The notes beneath the pieces were generated by a model. That model made no database searches. It was not told the origin of the DNA and worked only from the letters and a program-made list of their open reading frames with translations. Both the position numbers and the translations under genes were made by a program. This document shows, piece after piece, positions 43,709-52,441 of a DNA stretch of 64,000 bases; the stretch's first letter is position 1, and every line of letters begins with the position of its first letter. Source of the DNA: an uncultured Chitinophaga sp. (lineage in GTDB: Bacteria; Bacteroidota; Bacteroidia; Chitinophagales; Chitinophagaceae); the NCBI RefSeq assembly GCF_902168175.1, contig NZ_CABHOU010000059.1, forward strand, positions 248,001-312,000. The letters run 5' to 3'.

Positions 43709-45319
43709 TTATTGCCAATCGTCGTTCTGGCCAAGGTTTTTGTTTTGGTCGCGCTCAAAGGTAGGCACAGGCCAGAGGTAATGTTTAGGATCGATGAAAC
43801 GCCTTGATTCTACGATAATATAGCCATTCGGATCTTTATTGAAAGCGCCGGAAGTAACTTTAATACCGCGAACGGGCACGTTAAGCACCGTGGCTGCAAT
43901 TTTCCAGCGACGGATATCGAAAGCACGCAGGCCTTCAAACGCCAGTTCGGCTCTTCTCTCGCGTTTCACGATGGTAAGCAACTGTGCCTGTGTGGCACCA
44001 GTTGGAAACTCTGTAGCCGCAGCATCGGTGAACTTGGCACGAACGCGTAACGCACGCACTGTTTTATCCCAAACAGCCTTATCCATTACTTCTGTTTTTG
44101 CCATGGCTTCTGCATACATCAGCAACACATCAGCATAACGGATAAGAGGCAGATTGAGTGTAGAAGCGAAGTTAGCGGCAGTTACTTCGCTGAACTTATA
44201 GAAGTAATAACCGGTAGGCGATGCGCCCTGGTCTTCTACTGTATTGGTGGCTGGATTAGAACCTGGGAGCGTAAGAATGGTCTGCACTTTACCTTCCTGA
44301 TCGCTGATGGTAGAACCATGGCGAAGGATGGTACCATCCAGGCGCGGGTCCCTGTTAGCATAAGGATTATTGGCATCGTAACCAGAACCGGCTTCACCAA
44401 TGGCCCGGCCATTGGTCATGATATAATCATCCACCAAATCCTGTGTAGGCACCAGTGTGGCGCGCAACAGGGATAATGTTTGCGGAAGGAAGCTACGTTG
44501 TGTACCAAAAGTGCGGCCACCTCCATATTGCAGATCAAGTATCACTTCGTCATTAAACTCGGACGATACTTTCGAAAGGTCTGCGTAGTTAGGAAGCAGG
44601 CTGTAAGTACCGTTCTCGGAGGAGTTCATCAGCAGTTCACATTCTTTCTTTACCTCGGGCCATTCTTCTGTAAACAACCTTACTCTTGCCGTAAGCGCGA
44701 TAGCTGCGCCACGGGTAATACGCCCTCTGTCTTTTTCTGCATATTGCTTGTTGGTAGGCAGGTCAGCACGGATCTCAGACAGCTCCTTCAATATAAACTG
44801 AAGGATGGTGGCTTTGGGAGTGCGGCTAATTGTTTTAGCTTCATCAATGGTGATAAGGTTGGTATAGAAAGGAACATCACCAAACCAGTTTACCAGTTCG
44901 AAGTAAGAGTAAGCGCGGATAAAGCGGGCTTCTGCAACAATACGTTTCTTCAACGTTTCATCCATGGCCGGTACCCTGTTAATGTTTTCGGTAACAATGT
45001 TACACTTGCGGATAGCGCGAAAACGGTACCCCCATTCATCATTCACACGGCCGTTAGCCTGATCGTAACTACCACCTGCAATCAGCGACACACCGTTAAA
45101 ACCGGTACCGTTTACAAATGCGTTATCGCTCAGTGCTTCGTTACCGAAAAAGTAAAAGTCGCTGGACATATTTTCGTAGCAGCTGGCCAGCGCGTCCAGT
45201 GCATCCTGGCTGTCACGCCAGTAAGCTTCGTCGGTGAACTCGCGTGTGTTCGGCTGATCGAGCTTGCGGCAACTGAACAACATCGCGGTGCAACTTATCA
45301 TTAATAATAGTTTCTTCAT
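43709..45319 (-). CDS. SusD/RagB family nutrient-binding lipoprotein
   Basis: 536 residues. Lipoprotein signal with MKKLLLMISCTAMLFSC and Cys17. SusD proteins form the lid of a SusC transporter and bind the oligosaccharide. Typical features: the N-terminal TDEAYWRDSQDALDALASCY, the TPR-like VAEARFIRAYSYFELVNWFG, PLIRYADVLLMYAEAMAKTE, RRAELAFEGLRAFDIRRWKI and the C-terminal HYLWPVPTFERDQNKNLGQN. Length is standard. It sits 15 bp after susC, translationally close. Confidence 0.95.
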   Translation of the reverse strand: MKKLLLMISCTAMLFSCRKLDQPNTREFTDEAYWRDSQDALDALASCYENMSSDFYFFGNEALSDNAFVNGTGFNGVSLIAGGSYDQANGRVNDEWGYRFRAIRKCNIVTENINRVPAMDETLKKRIVAEARFIRAYSYFELVNWFGDVPFYTNLITIDEAKTISRTPKATILQFILKELSEIRADLPTNKQYAEKDRGRITRGAAIALTARVRLFTEEWPEVKKECELLMNSSENGTYSLLPNYADLSKVSSEFNDEVILDLQYGGGRTFGTQRSFLPQTLSLLRATLVPTQDLVDDYIMTNGRAIGEAGSGYDANNPYANRDPRLDGTILRHGSTISDQEGKVQTILTLPGSNPATNTVEDQGASPTGYYFYKFSEVTAANFASTLNLPLIRYADVLLMYAEAMAKTEVMDKAVWDKTVRALRVRAKFTDAAATEFPTGATQAQLLTIVKRERRAELAFEGLRAFDIRRWKIAATVLNVPVRGIKVTSGAFNKDPNGYIIVESRRFIDPKHYLWPVPTFERDQNKNLGQNDDWQ

Positions 45320-45334
45320 AATAACTTTTGTTTA

Positions 45335-48300
45335 TCAGAATTTGATATCCAGTCCAAATGCGAACGTCGCGGCATTAGGATAGTTACGGCCTGCAATAGC
45401 GTTATAGTTCCTGAAGTCCAGCTTATCATCGAACTGCGTAAACTCAGGATCTACACCAATTTCGCGGAAGCGGCGGGGCATGAACGTAAGCAGGTTCTGG
45501 CTGGTGAAGTACACACGTGCGCTCTGCATTTTTACGGCCCCGGTTACCGATTTCGGAAGTGTATAACCCAACTGCAGGTTCTTTAACCTCAGGTATTTGG
45601 TATCAAACATCCAATAGTCGGAGTAAGCAAAGTTGTTCGCATTCGCAGTACCAATGGTCAGGCGCGGATAAGAAGCACCGGGATTAGTAGGCGTCCAGCG
45701 GTCCAGGTGTTGCACCATGGCGTGGTCTTCGTTATTATGGAATGCTTCCACGATATCGCCGCGCAGGTATTGGGTACGTTTACCCACACCCTGCCAGAAC
45801 ATAGTGAAGTCGAAGTTGCTGTAACTTACGTTGTAAGTAAAACCGAATGTATAACGCGGGAAAGGATTACCGAACACAAAACGATCGTCTGCATCAATAG
45901 TTCCATCTTTATTCCTGTCGATATACCTCACGTCACCCGGCTGTACCTGCTGGTTAAACGCGAAAGGCACTTTAGGCGCACCCTTGATATCGTCCAGGTT
46001 CTGGTACAGGCCATCGGATTTGTAACCGAAGTAAGAAGCAATCGGGAAACCTTCGCGGATAATATAAGTGAGATCGGAACCACGAATCGACTCCTGCCCA
46101 AACTTAATCACCCTGTTCAGGTTATCGCTCAGGTTAGCGCTGATGTTGTGATTGAACTTGCCGGTACGCGCACGGTAAGTAACCGCCAGTTCCCAACCTT
46201 TGTTTTCTACCTCACCTACGTTTTGGATAGATGAGCCGATACCCGCAGTACCAGGCACTACCTGCGCCAGGTAAATACCTGTAGTACGTTTATTGAAGAA
46301 GTCGTATGAAACAGTCAGCGCATTGTTGAACAGGTCTACATCCACTCCATAGTTGGCCATCGTTGAAATTTCCCACTCCAGCAGTTCGTTGAACGCGGTA
46401 AAATCAGCCCCGGCGTTACCGGTATTGTTAAACGGATACTTTGCTGCACTGAGGTTTACACGGGCGAGGTAGTTGAATCCACCGATATTGGAGTTACCCA
46501 CCTGTCCCCAAGAATAACGGAGTTTCACATTACCGAACCTGTCTTTCACATCTTCCAGGAAAGCTTCGTCTGTTACACGCCAGCCGAGAGAAAAGGCCGG
46601 GAAGAACTGCCAGCGGTGACCGGGCGCCAGTTTAGAGGAGCCGTCGTAACGCCAGGTAAATTCCGCCAGGTATTTATCGTTGTATACATAGTTAACCCGG
46701 CCAAACAGCGAGTTAAGGGCATACAGCGCCGGGTTGGCAATGTCGTTGTACGTACCGATCTGGTCGTAGTTAAAGGTACCATCGGGGTTCGGAATATATC
46801 CGCCTCCAATAGCCCAGTCCGGGTCCAGGTTGGTAACACCCGCGCGGGAAGCACGCATGCCGTAAAACTCGTTGATTGCATCGCTACGCACACCAACCTG
46901 ACCTTTTACGTAATGTTTACCAAAGGTATTTTCATACTCAGCGGTGGCATACACGTTGGTGGTAAGGTCTTTGTAAGAAGACGCTTCCGAGAAATTGTAC
47001 ATGGGCGGGTTAGCCGTTGTATAATATGGAGCGTATGAATACTTATTGGTACGGGCGTTATTCGTATTAATCGTATAATTGCCGGAAGCGTTCAGGTTAA
47101 TTTTGAAGTGATTGACAGGAGAAATCACGATATCCAATCCACCCAGCAAATTATCTCTGTCAGTATTATTAAACCCACCATATTGCAGTTGCGCGAACAC
47201 GTTGTTGCTGTTCAGGGCAGGCACCACATAGTTACCCAGCGAATCTTTAATCGCATAAATACGCGGCGTACGCATGGCGTCGCGCATCAGGAAGCCGATA
47301 TCGGCGCGTTGCCTGTTAAAATACGATTTGGTGTACGCCAGGTTCACACTGGCCTTTACCCATTTGCTGATATCTACCGAAACGTTCGCGCGGGCGTTGT
47401 AACGTTTGTAGTTCAGGTCCTGGTTGTCCGACACATAGTCGTTAGCTAACATATTGCCCTGGTTAACATAACCCAGCGAAAGCAGGTAGCTGCTGCTTTT
47501 ACCACCACCGGTAAGGTTGATGCTGTGGTTCTGCTGCGGCGTATACCTGCGGATCATTTCACGCAGATAAGCAGGCTCCGAGCCACGTGTTTTCCAGTCG
47601 GCAATTTCCTGTGGCGCATACTGAGGTGTTTTGCCAGAGTTAACCAGCGCTTCGTTTTTCAGTGCCATATATTCCCAACCTTCTACCTGGCGGGGTAATG
47701 TTGTGGGCATTTGCCATCCGTACATGCCATTATAAGCTACTGCAGGCGGCTGATCCTGTTTACCTCTTTTGGTAGTGATATAGATAACGCCGTTTGCTGC
47801 CTGAGAGCCGTATATCGCGGAAGAAGCCGCATCTTTCAATACAGAAATGCTTTCCACATCATTTGGGTTCAGGTTTTGCAAACCATCGTTACCAGTCTGT
47901 ACACCGTCGATAATAATCAGCGGCGCGTTGCCGGTAAGACTACCCACACCGCGAATGTTCAGCACCATCGGAGCCCCTGGCTCGGCTGTGGCCTGTTGCA
48001 GTGTAAGGTTTGGCGCATTACCCTGCAGCGCCTGGAACATATTGGTTACGGGCCTGTTCTCAATATCTTTTGTGGATATGGTACTAATGGCTGCGGTCAC
48101 CTGTTTCTTTTTCTGAGAACCATAAGCGGTGATAACCACCTCTCCCAGTTCTTTAGAATCGTTGCTCATTAATACCGTAAGTGTAGTACGGCCGTTAATG
48201 GCAATCTGACTGGCTGTAAAACCAACAGATGAGAACAGCAATGTGCCATTTACTTCGGTGTTAGGTATCTGAAGGGTGAAGTTGCCTTCTTCGTTGGTAA

Positions 48301-48829
48301 CCGTACCAATGTTAGGCATACTTTGCAGGCGAACGTTTACTCCTGGAATGCCCTCACCGTTATCACTCACCACCCGACCTTTAATGGTCACGTTCTCCTG
48401 CTGTGAATTTACGGCGGCGGACACGTTTCCCTGTTTCAGGATAATCTTGTCGCTGATGAGCTCATAGCGGATGTCCAGCGGAGATAAAACCATCTCCAGC
48501 ACTTCCGCCAGCCTCTTGTCTTTAACGTTAAGGGAAATTTTTTGTACAGCACTGATATCGTCGTTCGAAAACACGAATACATAGGGTGCCTGTTGTTCAA
48601 TTTTTTCAAGTACCTCGGCCAGCCGGGCGTTTTTTACCTGGAGGCTGATACGTTTTTCAAGTGGTTTACGGGAGTCGTTTCCTTGCTGATCAAATGCCGT
48701 ATGGCGCAACGTGTTGGCGGCATAGGCATTTTGCGCTTTTAGATCTGCCATGCCAAATGTAATCAGGCATGTCATAAACGCGGAACACAACAAACGGAAA
48801 AGCCCCTGATTGGGTAGCGGTCTTTTCAT
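45335..48829 (-). CDS. SusC/RagA TonB-linked outer-membrane transporter with STN domain
   Basis: 1164 residues. Imports oligosaccharides across the outer membrane with TonB energy. After the signal peptide (about 1-33) an STN (secretin/TonB N-terminal) domain (about 50-120: ISLQVKNARLAEVLEKIEQQ, ISLNVKDKRLAEVLEMVLSP) gives it a signalling role to the FecR upstream. Then a carboxypeptidase-D regulatory-like domain (VTIKGRVVSDNGEGIPGVNV), a plug with the SusC signature (GNAPLIIIDGV, SISVLKDAASSAIYGSQAAN) and a 22-strand barrel ending in TFAFGLDIKF. Canonical regulated SusC: ECF sigma, FecR and SusC-STN are adjacent and in order. Confidence 0.95.
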   Translation of the reverse strand: MKRPLPNQGLFRLLCSAFMTCLITFGMADLKAQNAYAANTLRHTAFDQQGNDSRKPLEKRISLQVKNARLAEVLEKIEQQAPYVFVFSNDDISAVQKISLNVKDKRLAEVLEMVLSPLDIRYELISDKIILKQGNVSAAVNSQQENVTIKGRVVSDNGEGIPGVNVRLQSMPNIGTVTNEEGNFTLQIPNTEVNGTLLFSSVGFTASQIAINGRTTLTVLMSNDSKELGEVVITAYGSQKKKQVTAAISTISTKDIENRPVTNMFQALQGNAPNLTLQQATAEPGAPMVLNIRGVGSLTGNAPLIIIDGVQTGNDGLQNLNPNDVESISVLKDAASSAIYGSQAANGVIYITTKRGKQDQPPAVAYNGMYGWQMPTTLPRQVEGWEYMALKNEALVNSGKTPQYAPQEIADWKTRGSEPAYLREMIRRYTPQQNHSINLTGGGKSSSYLLSLGYVNQGNMLANDYVSDNQDLNYKRYNARANVSVDISKWVKASVNLAYTKSYFNRQRADIGFLMRDAMRTPRIYAIKDSLGNYVVPALNSNNVFAQLQYGGFNNTDRDNLLGGLDIVISPVNHFKINLNASGNYTINTNNARTNKYSYAPYYTTANPPMYNFSEASSYKDLTTNVYATAEYENTFGKHYVKGQVGVRSDAINEFYGMRASRAGVTNLDPDWAIGGGYIPNPDGTFNYDQIGTYNDIANPALYALNSLFGRVNYVYNDKYLAEFTWRYDGSSKLAPGHRWQFFPAFSLGWRVTDEAFLEDVKDRFGNVKLRYSWGQVGNSNIGGFNYLARVNLSAAKYPFNNTGNAGADFTAFNELLEWEISTMANYGVDVDLFNNALTVSYDFFNKRTTGIYLAQVVPGTAGIGSSIQNVGEVENKGWELAVTYRARTGKFNHNISANLSDNLNRVIKFGQESIRGSDLTYIIREGFPIASYFGYKSDGLYQNLDDIKGAPKVPFAFNQQVQPGDVRYIDRNKDGTIDADDRFVFGNPFPRYTFGFTYNVSYSNFDFTMFWQGVGKRTQYLRGDIVEAFHNNEDHAMVQHLDRWTPTNPGASYPRLTIGTANANNFAYSDYWMFDTKYLRLKNLQLGYTLPKSVTGAVKMQSARVYFTSQNLLTFMPRRFREIGVDPEFTQFDDKLDFRNYNAIAGRNYPNAATFAFGLDIKF

Positions 48830-48879
48830 AACGTTTAGCGAGTTGATTTTTTACGTTGACTTATTTATTTGTGGTGGTG

Positions 48880-49902
48880 TTACTCATTGATGATGACCAG
48901 GCTGTCTGTAATCGTGTAATGGAACGCTTTTGACCGGGCCAGGTAATACATAATATCCTGTAAACTATTGTCCTTAAAGGAACCGGTGAGCCGGAACTGC
49001 TTAGGCCCATCCGATTGGAACTTTACCTTTTTACCGAATGTTCTTTCCAGTTCCAGGCAAATGTCTTCCAGTGCTACATCCTTAAATACCAGGCGGCCTT
49101 CCGTCCAGGCTTTTTCATCTTCGGCAGATGTAGTTTCCTTGATTACGTCGCCGCTGTTGTGGCGGTAAGTCACTTTTTCGTCGGGTGTAATAAGAATGGT
49201 ATCGGGCTGATTGTTTCCCACATAACGCGGTATGAAAGCTACCTTGCCGGTAGTTACAGAAGTTTGCACCGGTTCGTTCTCATAAGCACGCACGTTAAAA
49301 GAAGTACCTAATACCTTAACGGTACCCTGCGCCAGGTGTACGATAAATGGCCTGTCCGGATTGGCGGCCACATTAAAAAACGCTTCGCCGCTGAGGTATA
49401 CCTCGCGACTGTTTTTACCAAATACCGGAGGATACTGCATTTTACTGTCGGCATTCAGCCAAACCTTACTGCCATCGGCAAGTTCAATCACTGCCCGTGT
49501 AGCCTTGCCGTTCTGGCGCGATAACCACAACGCGGTGTCGGCCGGTGTTTTTAAAGCAGCGAGGTTGGCGGTACGACCGGTGGGCCAGAACATTACCGAA
49601 GCCACGACTATACCTGTTAAGGCGGCCGCTGCGGCCATCCACTTCCAACGGTTACTGTGTACTTTAAGTGATTGTTCCTCCCTGCCATGCCTGATTTTAC
49701 CCAGCGTACGCTCCAATGCCTGCTCAGTATTAGCAGCTGTTTGAGCAGCCGAAGAAGTAAAATATTGTTGCATCAGATGGAACCTTGCCCTAAGGGGCTC
49801 ATTATCCCGCAACAGCTCGTCCAGCTCGCGCAATTCCTCCGTGGTGGCTTCCGCCGCCAGTTTCCTGGCAACCAGAAAAATGAATTGTTCTTCGTTGATC
49901 AT
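48880..49902 (-). CDS. FecR-family anti-sigma factor
   Basis: 340 residues. The cytosolic N-terminal part (about 1-80, FLVARKLAAEATTEELRELD) holds the sigma factor; a membrane helix follows at about 88-107 (WMAAAAALTGIVVASVMFWP). The periplasmic FecR domain (GSKVWLNADSKMQYPPVF, REVYLSGEAFFNVA, PFIVHLAQGTVKVLGTSFNV) and a C-terminal DUF4974-type segment (VFKDVALEDICLELERTFGK) that contacts the STN of SusC complete it. Sits between ECF sigma and susC, 50 bp from the latter, so it passes the glycan signal from SusC to the sigma factor. Confidence 0.94.
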   Translation of the reverse strand: MINEEQFIFLVARKLAAEATTEELRELDELLRDNEPLRARFHLMQQYFTSSAAQTAANTEQALERTLGKIRHGREEQSLKVHSNRWKWMAAAAALTGIVVASVMFWPTGRTANLAALKTPADTALWLSRQNGKATRAVIELADGSKVWLNADSKMQYPPVFGKNSREVYLSGEAFFNVAANPDRPFIVHLAQGTVKVLGTSFNVRAYENEPVQTSVTTGKVAFIPRYVGNNQPDTILITPDEKVTYRHNSGDVIKETTSAEDEKAWTEGRLVFKDVALEDICLELERTFGKKVKFQSDGPKQFRLTGSFKDNSLQDIMYYLARSKAFHYTITDSLVIINE

Positions 49903-50029
49903 ATGATTAGTAGAGCTGTTATCCGATTAAGGACAGGCAAAAAGGAAAAACTACTTACAGGAATGAAATATTTTTTTGTGGATGAGCAGGCCGGCCATAG
50001 CAAAGGCAGGTTCAGGCGGATGAAACACC

Positions 50030-50653
50030 TTACATCCAGGAAGACAAAAGAGAAATCAGTACGAGTAACGGCGGTTTTATTTTACCCGGCCGTGAGGGTA
50101 ATAACGGCGCCACTGCCTCGTTCAAACGACGGATGGCCCGAAACAACTGCGTTTCTACTGTACGGGGCGAAATATTCAGGATAGCGGCAACGTCTTTATA
50201 TTTAAACCCATCTTCCTTTATCAGCCTGAAAATCCTGCGACACTGCTCCGGCAAACGGTTGATTTCCACATCCAGCTTTACCTGCATTTCTTTCCACTCC
50301 ATTTCCTTCTCCGGATCGGCAGATGCGCTCAATTGCGATAAACCGGTATCCAAAGGGGTAATGCGAAGCGATGAGTATTGCTGAAGATAGTTGAGAGAAT
50401 GGTTTTTTACTGCTACGAAAAGATATACTTCCAGGTTGTCCACGTCCATCAGGCCGGCCCGGCGGTTCCAGATTTTTACAAATACGTCAGATACAATCTC
50501 TTCACCGGCCTCGTGCGATTGCACATACTGCACGGCAAAACGAAGCAGGCGATCATACAGCAGCCTGAACAAGCTGGAAAAGGCCTGCTCATCTCCATAA
50601 CGCGCAATCTGCATTTGCAGTTCTCTTATATGATCCGTTTGGTTGGGACTCAT
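50030..50653 (-). CDS. ECF-family RNA polymerase sigma-70 factor
   Basis: 207 residues. Region 2: EQAFSSLFRLLYDRLLRFAV, then EEIVSDVFVKIWNRR. Region 4: LPEQCRRIFRLIKEDGFKYK and DVAAILNISPRTVETQLFRA. This is the FecI-like type that partners with the FecR gene 127 bp downstream. A C-terminal hydrophobic end (LLVLISLLSSW) is present, as in many Bacteroidota members. It should activate the susC operon when glycan binds SusC. ATG 50653 is the natural start. Confidence 0.94.
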   Translation of the reverse strand: MSPNQTDHIRELQMQIARYGDEQAFSSLFRLLYDRLLRFAVQYVQSHEAGEEIVSDVFVKIWNRRAGLMDVDNLEVYLFVAVKNHSLNYLQQYSSLRITPLDTGLSQLSASADPEKEMEWKEMQVKLDVEINRLPEQCRRIFRLIKEDGFKYKDVAAILNISPRTVETQLFRAIRRLNEAVAPLLPSRPGKIKPPLLVLISLLSSWM

Positions 50654-50932
50654 TCCAGTATCACTGTCTTCACGTGGTTTAAATAAGTAAAACGGTTTCT
50701 GGCCGTTTCCGATGATAGGACAACGAATTTGAAGAAATTACTTACAAACGGGAAAAGTTTTTTTTGAACGGCTAACGCTAAAACGCTCATTAGCATAGTC
50801 AAATGGAACTATAATTATTTAATTATCAATCTAAAACAAAATACAGAGAACCGCTATTTTGCTAAAAAACAACCTTTTCTCAAGCGAATTCTGCTTATTA
50901 CTCCTTGGAAGGTCTAAAAGGCTCATGAAAAA

Positions 50933-50940
50933 TAAATTTG
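50933..50940 (+). promoter_or_regulatory. -7 promoter box for the TetR gene
   Basis: TAAATTTG, exact TAnnTTTG match, 33 nt before the ATG. The predicted transcription start (about 50947) coincides with the TetR operator, which fits autorepression. Confidence 0.55.
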
Positions 50941-50947
50941 GCAAATA

Positions 50948-50961
50948 AGACCAATCGGTCT
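50948..50961. promoter_or_regulatory. TetR operator site 1
   Basis: AGACC AATC GGTCT, an inverted repeat just upstream of the TetR gene. The same AGACC/GGTCT halves with 4-nt centre recur at 51578-51595 and 51612-51627. Confidence 0.75.
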
Positions 50962-50972
50962 AATTTTACATC

Positions 50973-51560
50973 ATGAACAAAGCAGAACGTACCAAACAGT
51001 TTATCATTGAGAAGGCGGCGCCGATCTTCAACCGAAAAGGAATGGCGGGCACCTCTATCAGTGATATCATGGAGGCTACGCAAATGGCGAAGGGTGGTAT
51101 TTATGGAAACTTTGAAAACAAAGAAGAAATATGTGCGCGCTCGCTGGACTACCTGCTGCAACAATTAAATACCGCGATCGAAGTAAAACTGGCCGGACTT
51201 CCATCTTACAAAGCACAATTACTGGAATTACTGGAGTTCTATAAAAGCCAGCCCGGTAAAGAAGGCGCATCCGGTTGCCCAATGGTCAACTTTGGTGTGG
51301 AAGCCGATGACACTAACCCGGAAATCAAACAACAGATCGCGAAGGCTATTACCGCCACACAAAGCCGCATCGCGAAGATTATTAAAAAAGGCATTGAGGC
51401 CGGCGAATTTAAAAAGGGGTTTGATGCAGAAAGCTTCGCCATTAATGCCTTCAGTCTGATCGAAGGTGCTATGTGGGTCAGCAGGATGCAGAACAGCACC
51501 AGGGCTATTAAAACGGCCATCGATTCACTCAAAAAAGAAATAGATATCCAGTCGAAATAA
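50973..51560 (+). CDS. TetR/AcrR family transcriptional regulator
   Basis: 195 residues. N-terminal TetR HTH (about 3-50): RTKQFIIEKAAPIFNRKGMA, GTSISDIMEATQMAKGGIYG, NFENKEEI. The C-terminal ligand domain (about 55-195) is of the type with ...GCPMVNFGVEADDTNP... that occurs in YdgH/AcrR-like and fatty-acid or quinone-related regulators; the ligand is unknown. Palindromic operators lie upstream of it and of the downstream SDR gene, so it should repress itself and the SDR (released by ligand). The SDR follows after 81 bp on the same strand. Confidence 0.92.
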   Translation: MNKAERTKQFIIEKAAPIFNRKGMAGTSISDIMEATQMAKGGIYGNFENKEEICARSLDYLLQQLNTAIEVKLAGLPSYKAQLLELLEFYKSQPGKEGASGCPMVNFGVEADDTNPEIKQQIAKAITATQSRIAKIIKKGIEAGEFKKGFDAESFAINAFSLIEGAMWVSRMQNSTRAIKTAIDSLKKEIDIQSK

Positions 51561-51577
51561 TATTTTTTTCACCAATA

Positions 51578-51595
51578 ATAGACCGTACGGTCTAT
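51578..51595. promoter_or_regulatory. TetR operator site 2
   Basis: ATAGACCGTACGGTCTAT, a perfect 18-bp palindrome between the TetR and SDR genes. A TATATTTT box (51593-51600) abuts it. Confidence 0.8.
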
Positions 51596-51611
51596 ATTTT
51601 ATCTCTAACAA

Positions 51612-51627
51612 AAGACCGATTGGTCTT
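51612..51627. promoter_or_regulatory. TetR operator site 3
   Basis: AAGACC GATT GGTCTT, a second site 15 bp before the SDR ATG. With site 2 it makes a double operator. Confidence 0.75.
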
Positions 51628-51641
51628 AAAATACAAACATC

Positions 51642-52391
51642 ATGAAAACAAGTAACAAACGAATTCTCGTAACAGGTGGCGGAGCAGGTATTGGTTTCTC
51701 TATTGCCAAAGCATTTTCCGGTAACGGCAACCAGCTTATCATCACAGGTCGTACAGAAAGCAGGTTAAAAAGTGCGGTAGCACAGCTCGAAAATGCAACT
51801 TACATTGTAGCGGACGTAACCAGCGAAACCGATGTAAACAACCTGGTAAAGGAAGTAAAAGCTGGCGGCGGGTTGGATATACTGATCAATAATGCCGGTA
51901 CCGGCGTGGCTTATAATCTGCTGAACGGGGAATCGGCAGTAAAGAACGGCCGTTATGAAATGGAAATTAATTATTTCGCCGTACTGAACCTCATCGACCA
52001 GTTTGTACCCACGCTGAAAGAAAGCAAAGAGGCGGCGATCATCAACGTACAATCAGTTGCCTCCTACGTACCAAGCGCCATACTTCCTACCTATGGTCCA
52101 ACCAAAGCGGCATTACACAGCTATTCGCAATCACTGCGCATTACGCTGGAACAAACTGCGCCCAACATACAGGTATACGAGGTTTTCCCTCCGCTGGTAG
52201 ATACCGAGCTGGTAAAAGATTTCAACGGGCCTAAGCTATCGCCGGATGTGGTAGCACAGGACATCGTTGATGCCTTGCAACAAAATAATTTCGAGATCCG
52301 CAATGGCGGTGCCGAACATGTGTACCAGTTGCATTTGCAATCGCCCAAAGAGGCTCTGGCCTTGATGAACACAATGGAAGCAACTGCATAA
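51642..52391 (+). CDS. SDR-family oxidoreductase, TetR-regulated
   Basis: 249 residues. Classical short-chain dehydrogenase features: ILVTGGGAGIGFSIAKAF with the GGGAGIGF nucleotide loop, ADVTSETDVN (adenine-binding Asp), INNAGTG, the catalytic S-Y-K set in NVQSVASYVP and YGPTKAALHSY, and an extended substrate loop. It resembles the DltE-like group. NAD(P) preference and substrate are not clear. It is governed by two of the three TetR operators. A terminator follows at 52403. Confidence 0.92.
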   Translation: MKTSNKRILVTGGGAGIGFSIAKAFSGNGNQLIITGRTESRLKSAVAQLENATYIVADVTSETDVNNLVKEVKAGGGLDILINNAGTGVAYNLLNGESAVKNGRYEMEINYFAVLNLIDQFVPTLKESKEAAIINVQSVASYVPSAILPTYGPTKAALHSYSQSLRITLEQTAPNIQVYEVFPPLVDTELVKDFNGPKLSPDVVAQDIVDALQQNNFEIRNGGAEHVYQLHLQSPKEALALMNTMEATA

Positions 52392-52402
52392 CCAACTATA
52401 AA

Positions 52403-52434
52403 AAAGGCGCCCTCGTTATAAGCGAGAGCGCCTT
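52403..52434. terminator. Terminator between convergent SDR genes
   Basis: AAAGGCGCCCTCG and CGAGAGCGCCTTT pair over 13 bp with one mismatch, and T-rich sequence follows on both sides (TATAAAAAA left, ACTTTTTT right). Confidence 0.82.
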
Positions 52435-52441
52435 TACTTTT

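Larger units (their letters stand above)
50654..50972. other. 319-bp divergent spacer with TetR promoter and operator
   Basis: Spacer between the divergent ECF sigma and TetR genes. It contains the TetR -7 box (50933-50940) and operator (50948-50961). The rest is AT-rich without a visible gene or an exact promoter for the sigma gene. Confidence 0.6.

Noticed and set aside
44480..45304. 274-codon plus-strand frame
   Set aside because: Antisense to susD; no domain recognised and codon pattern is that of a shadow.
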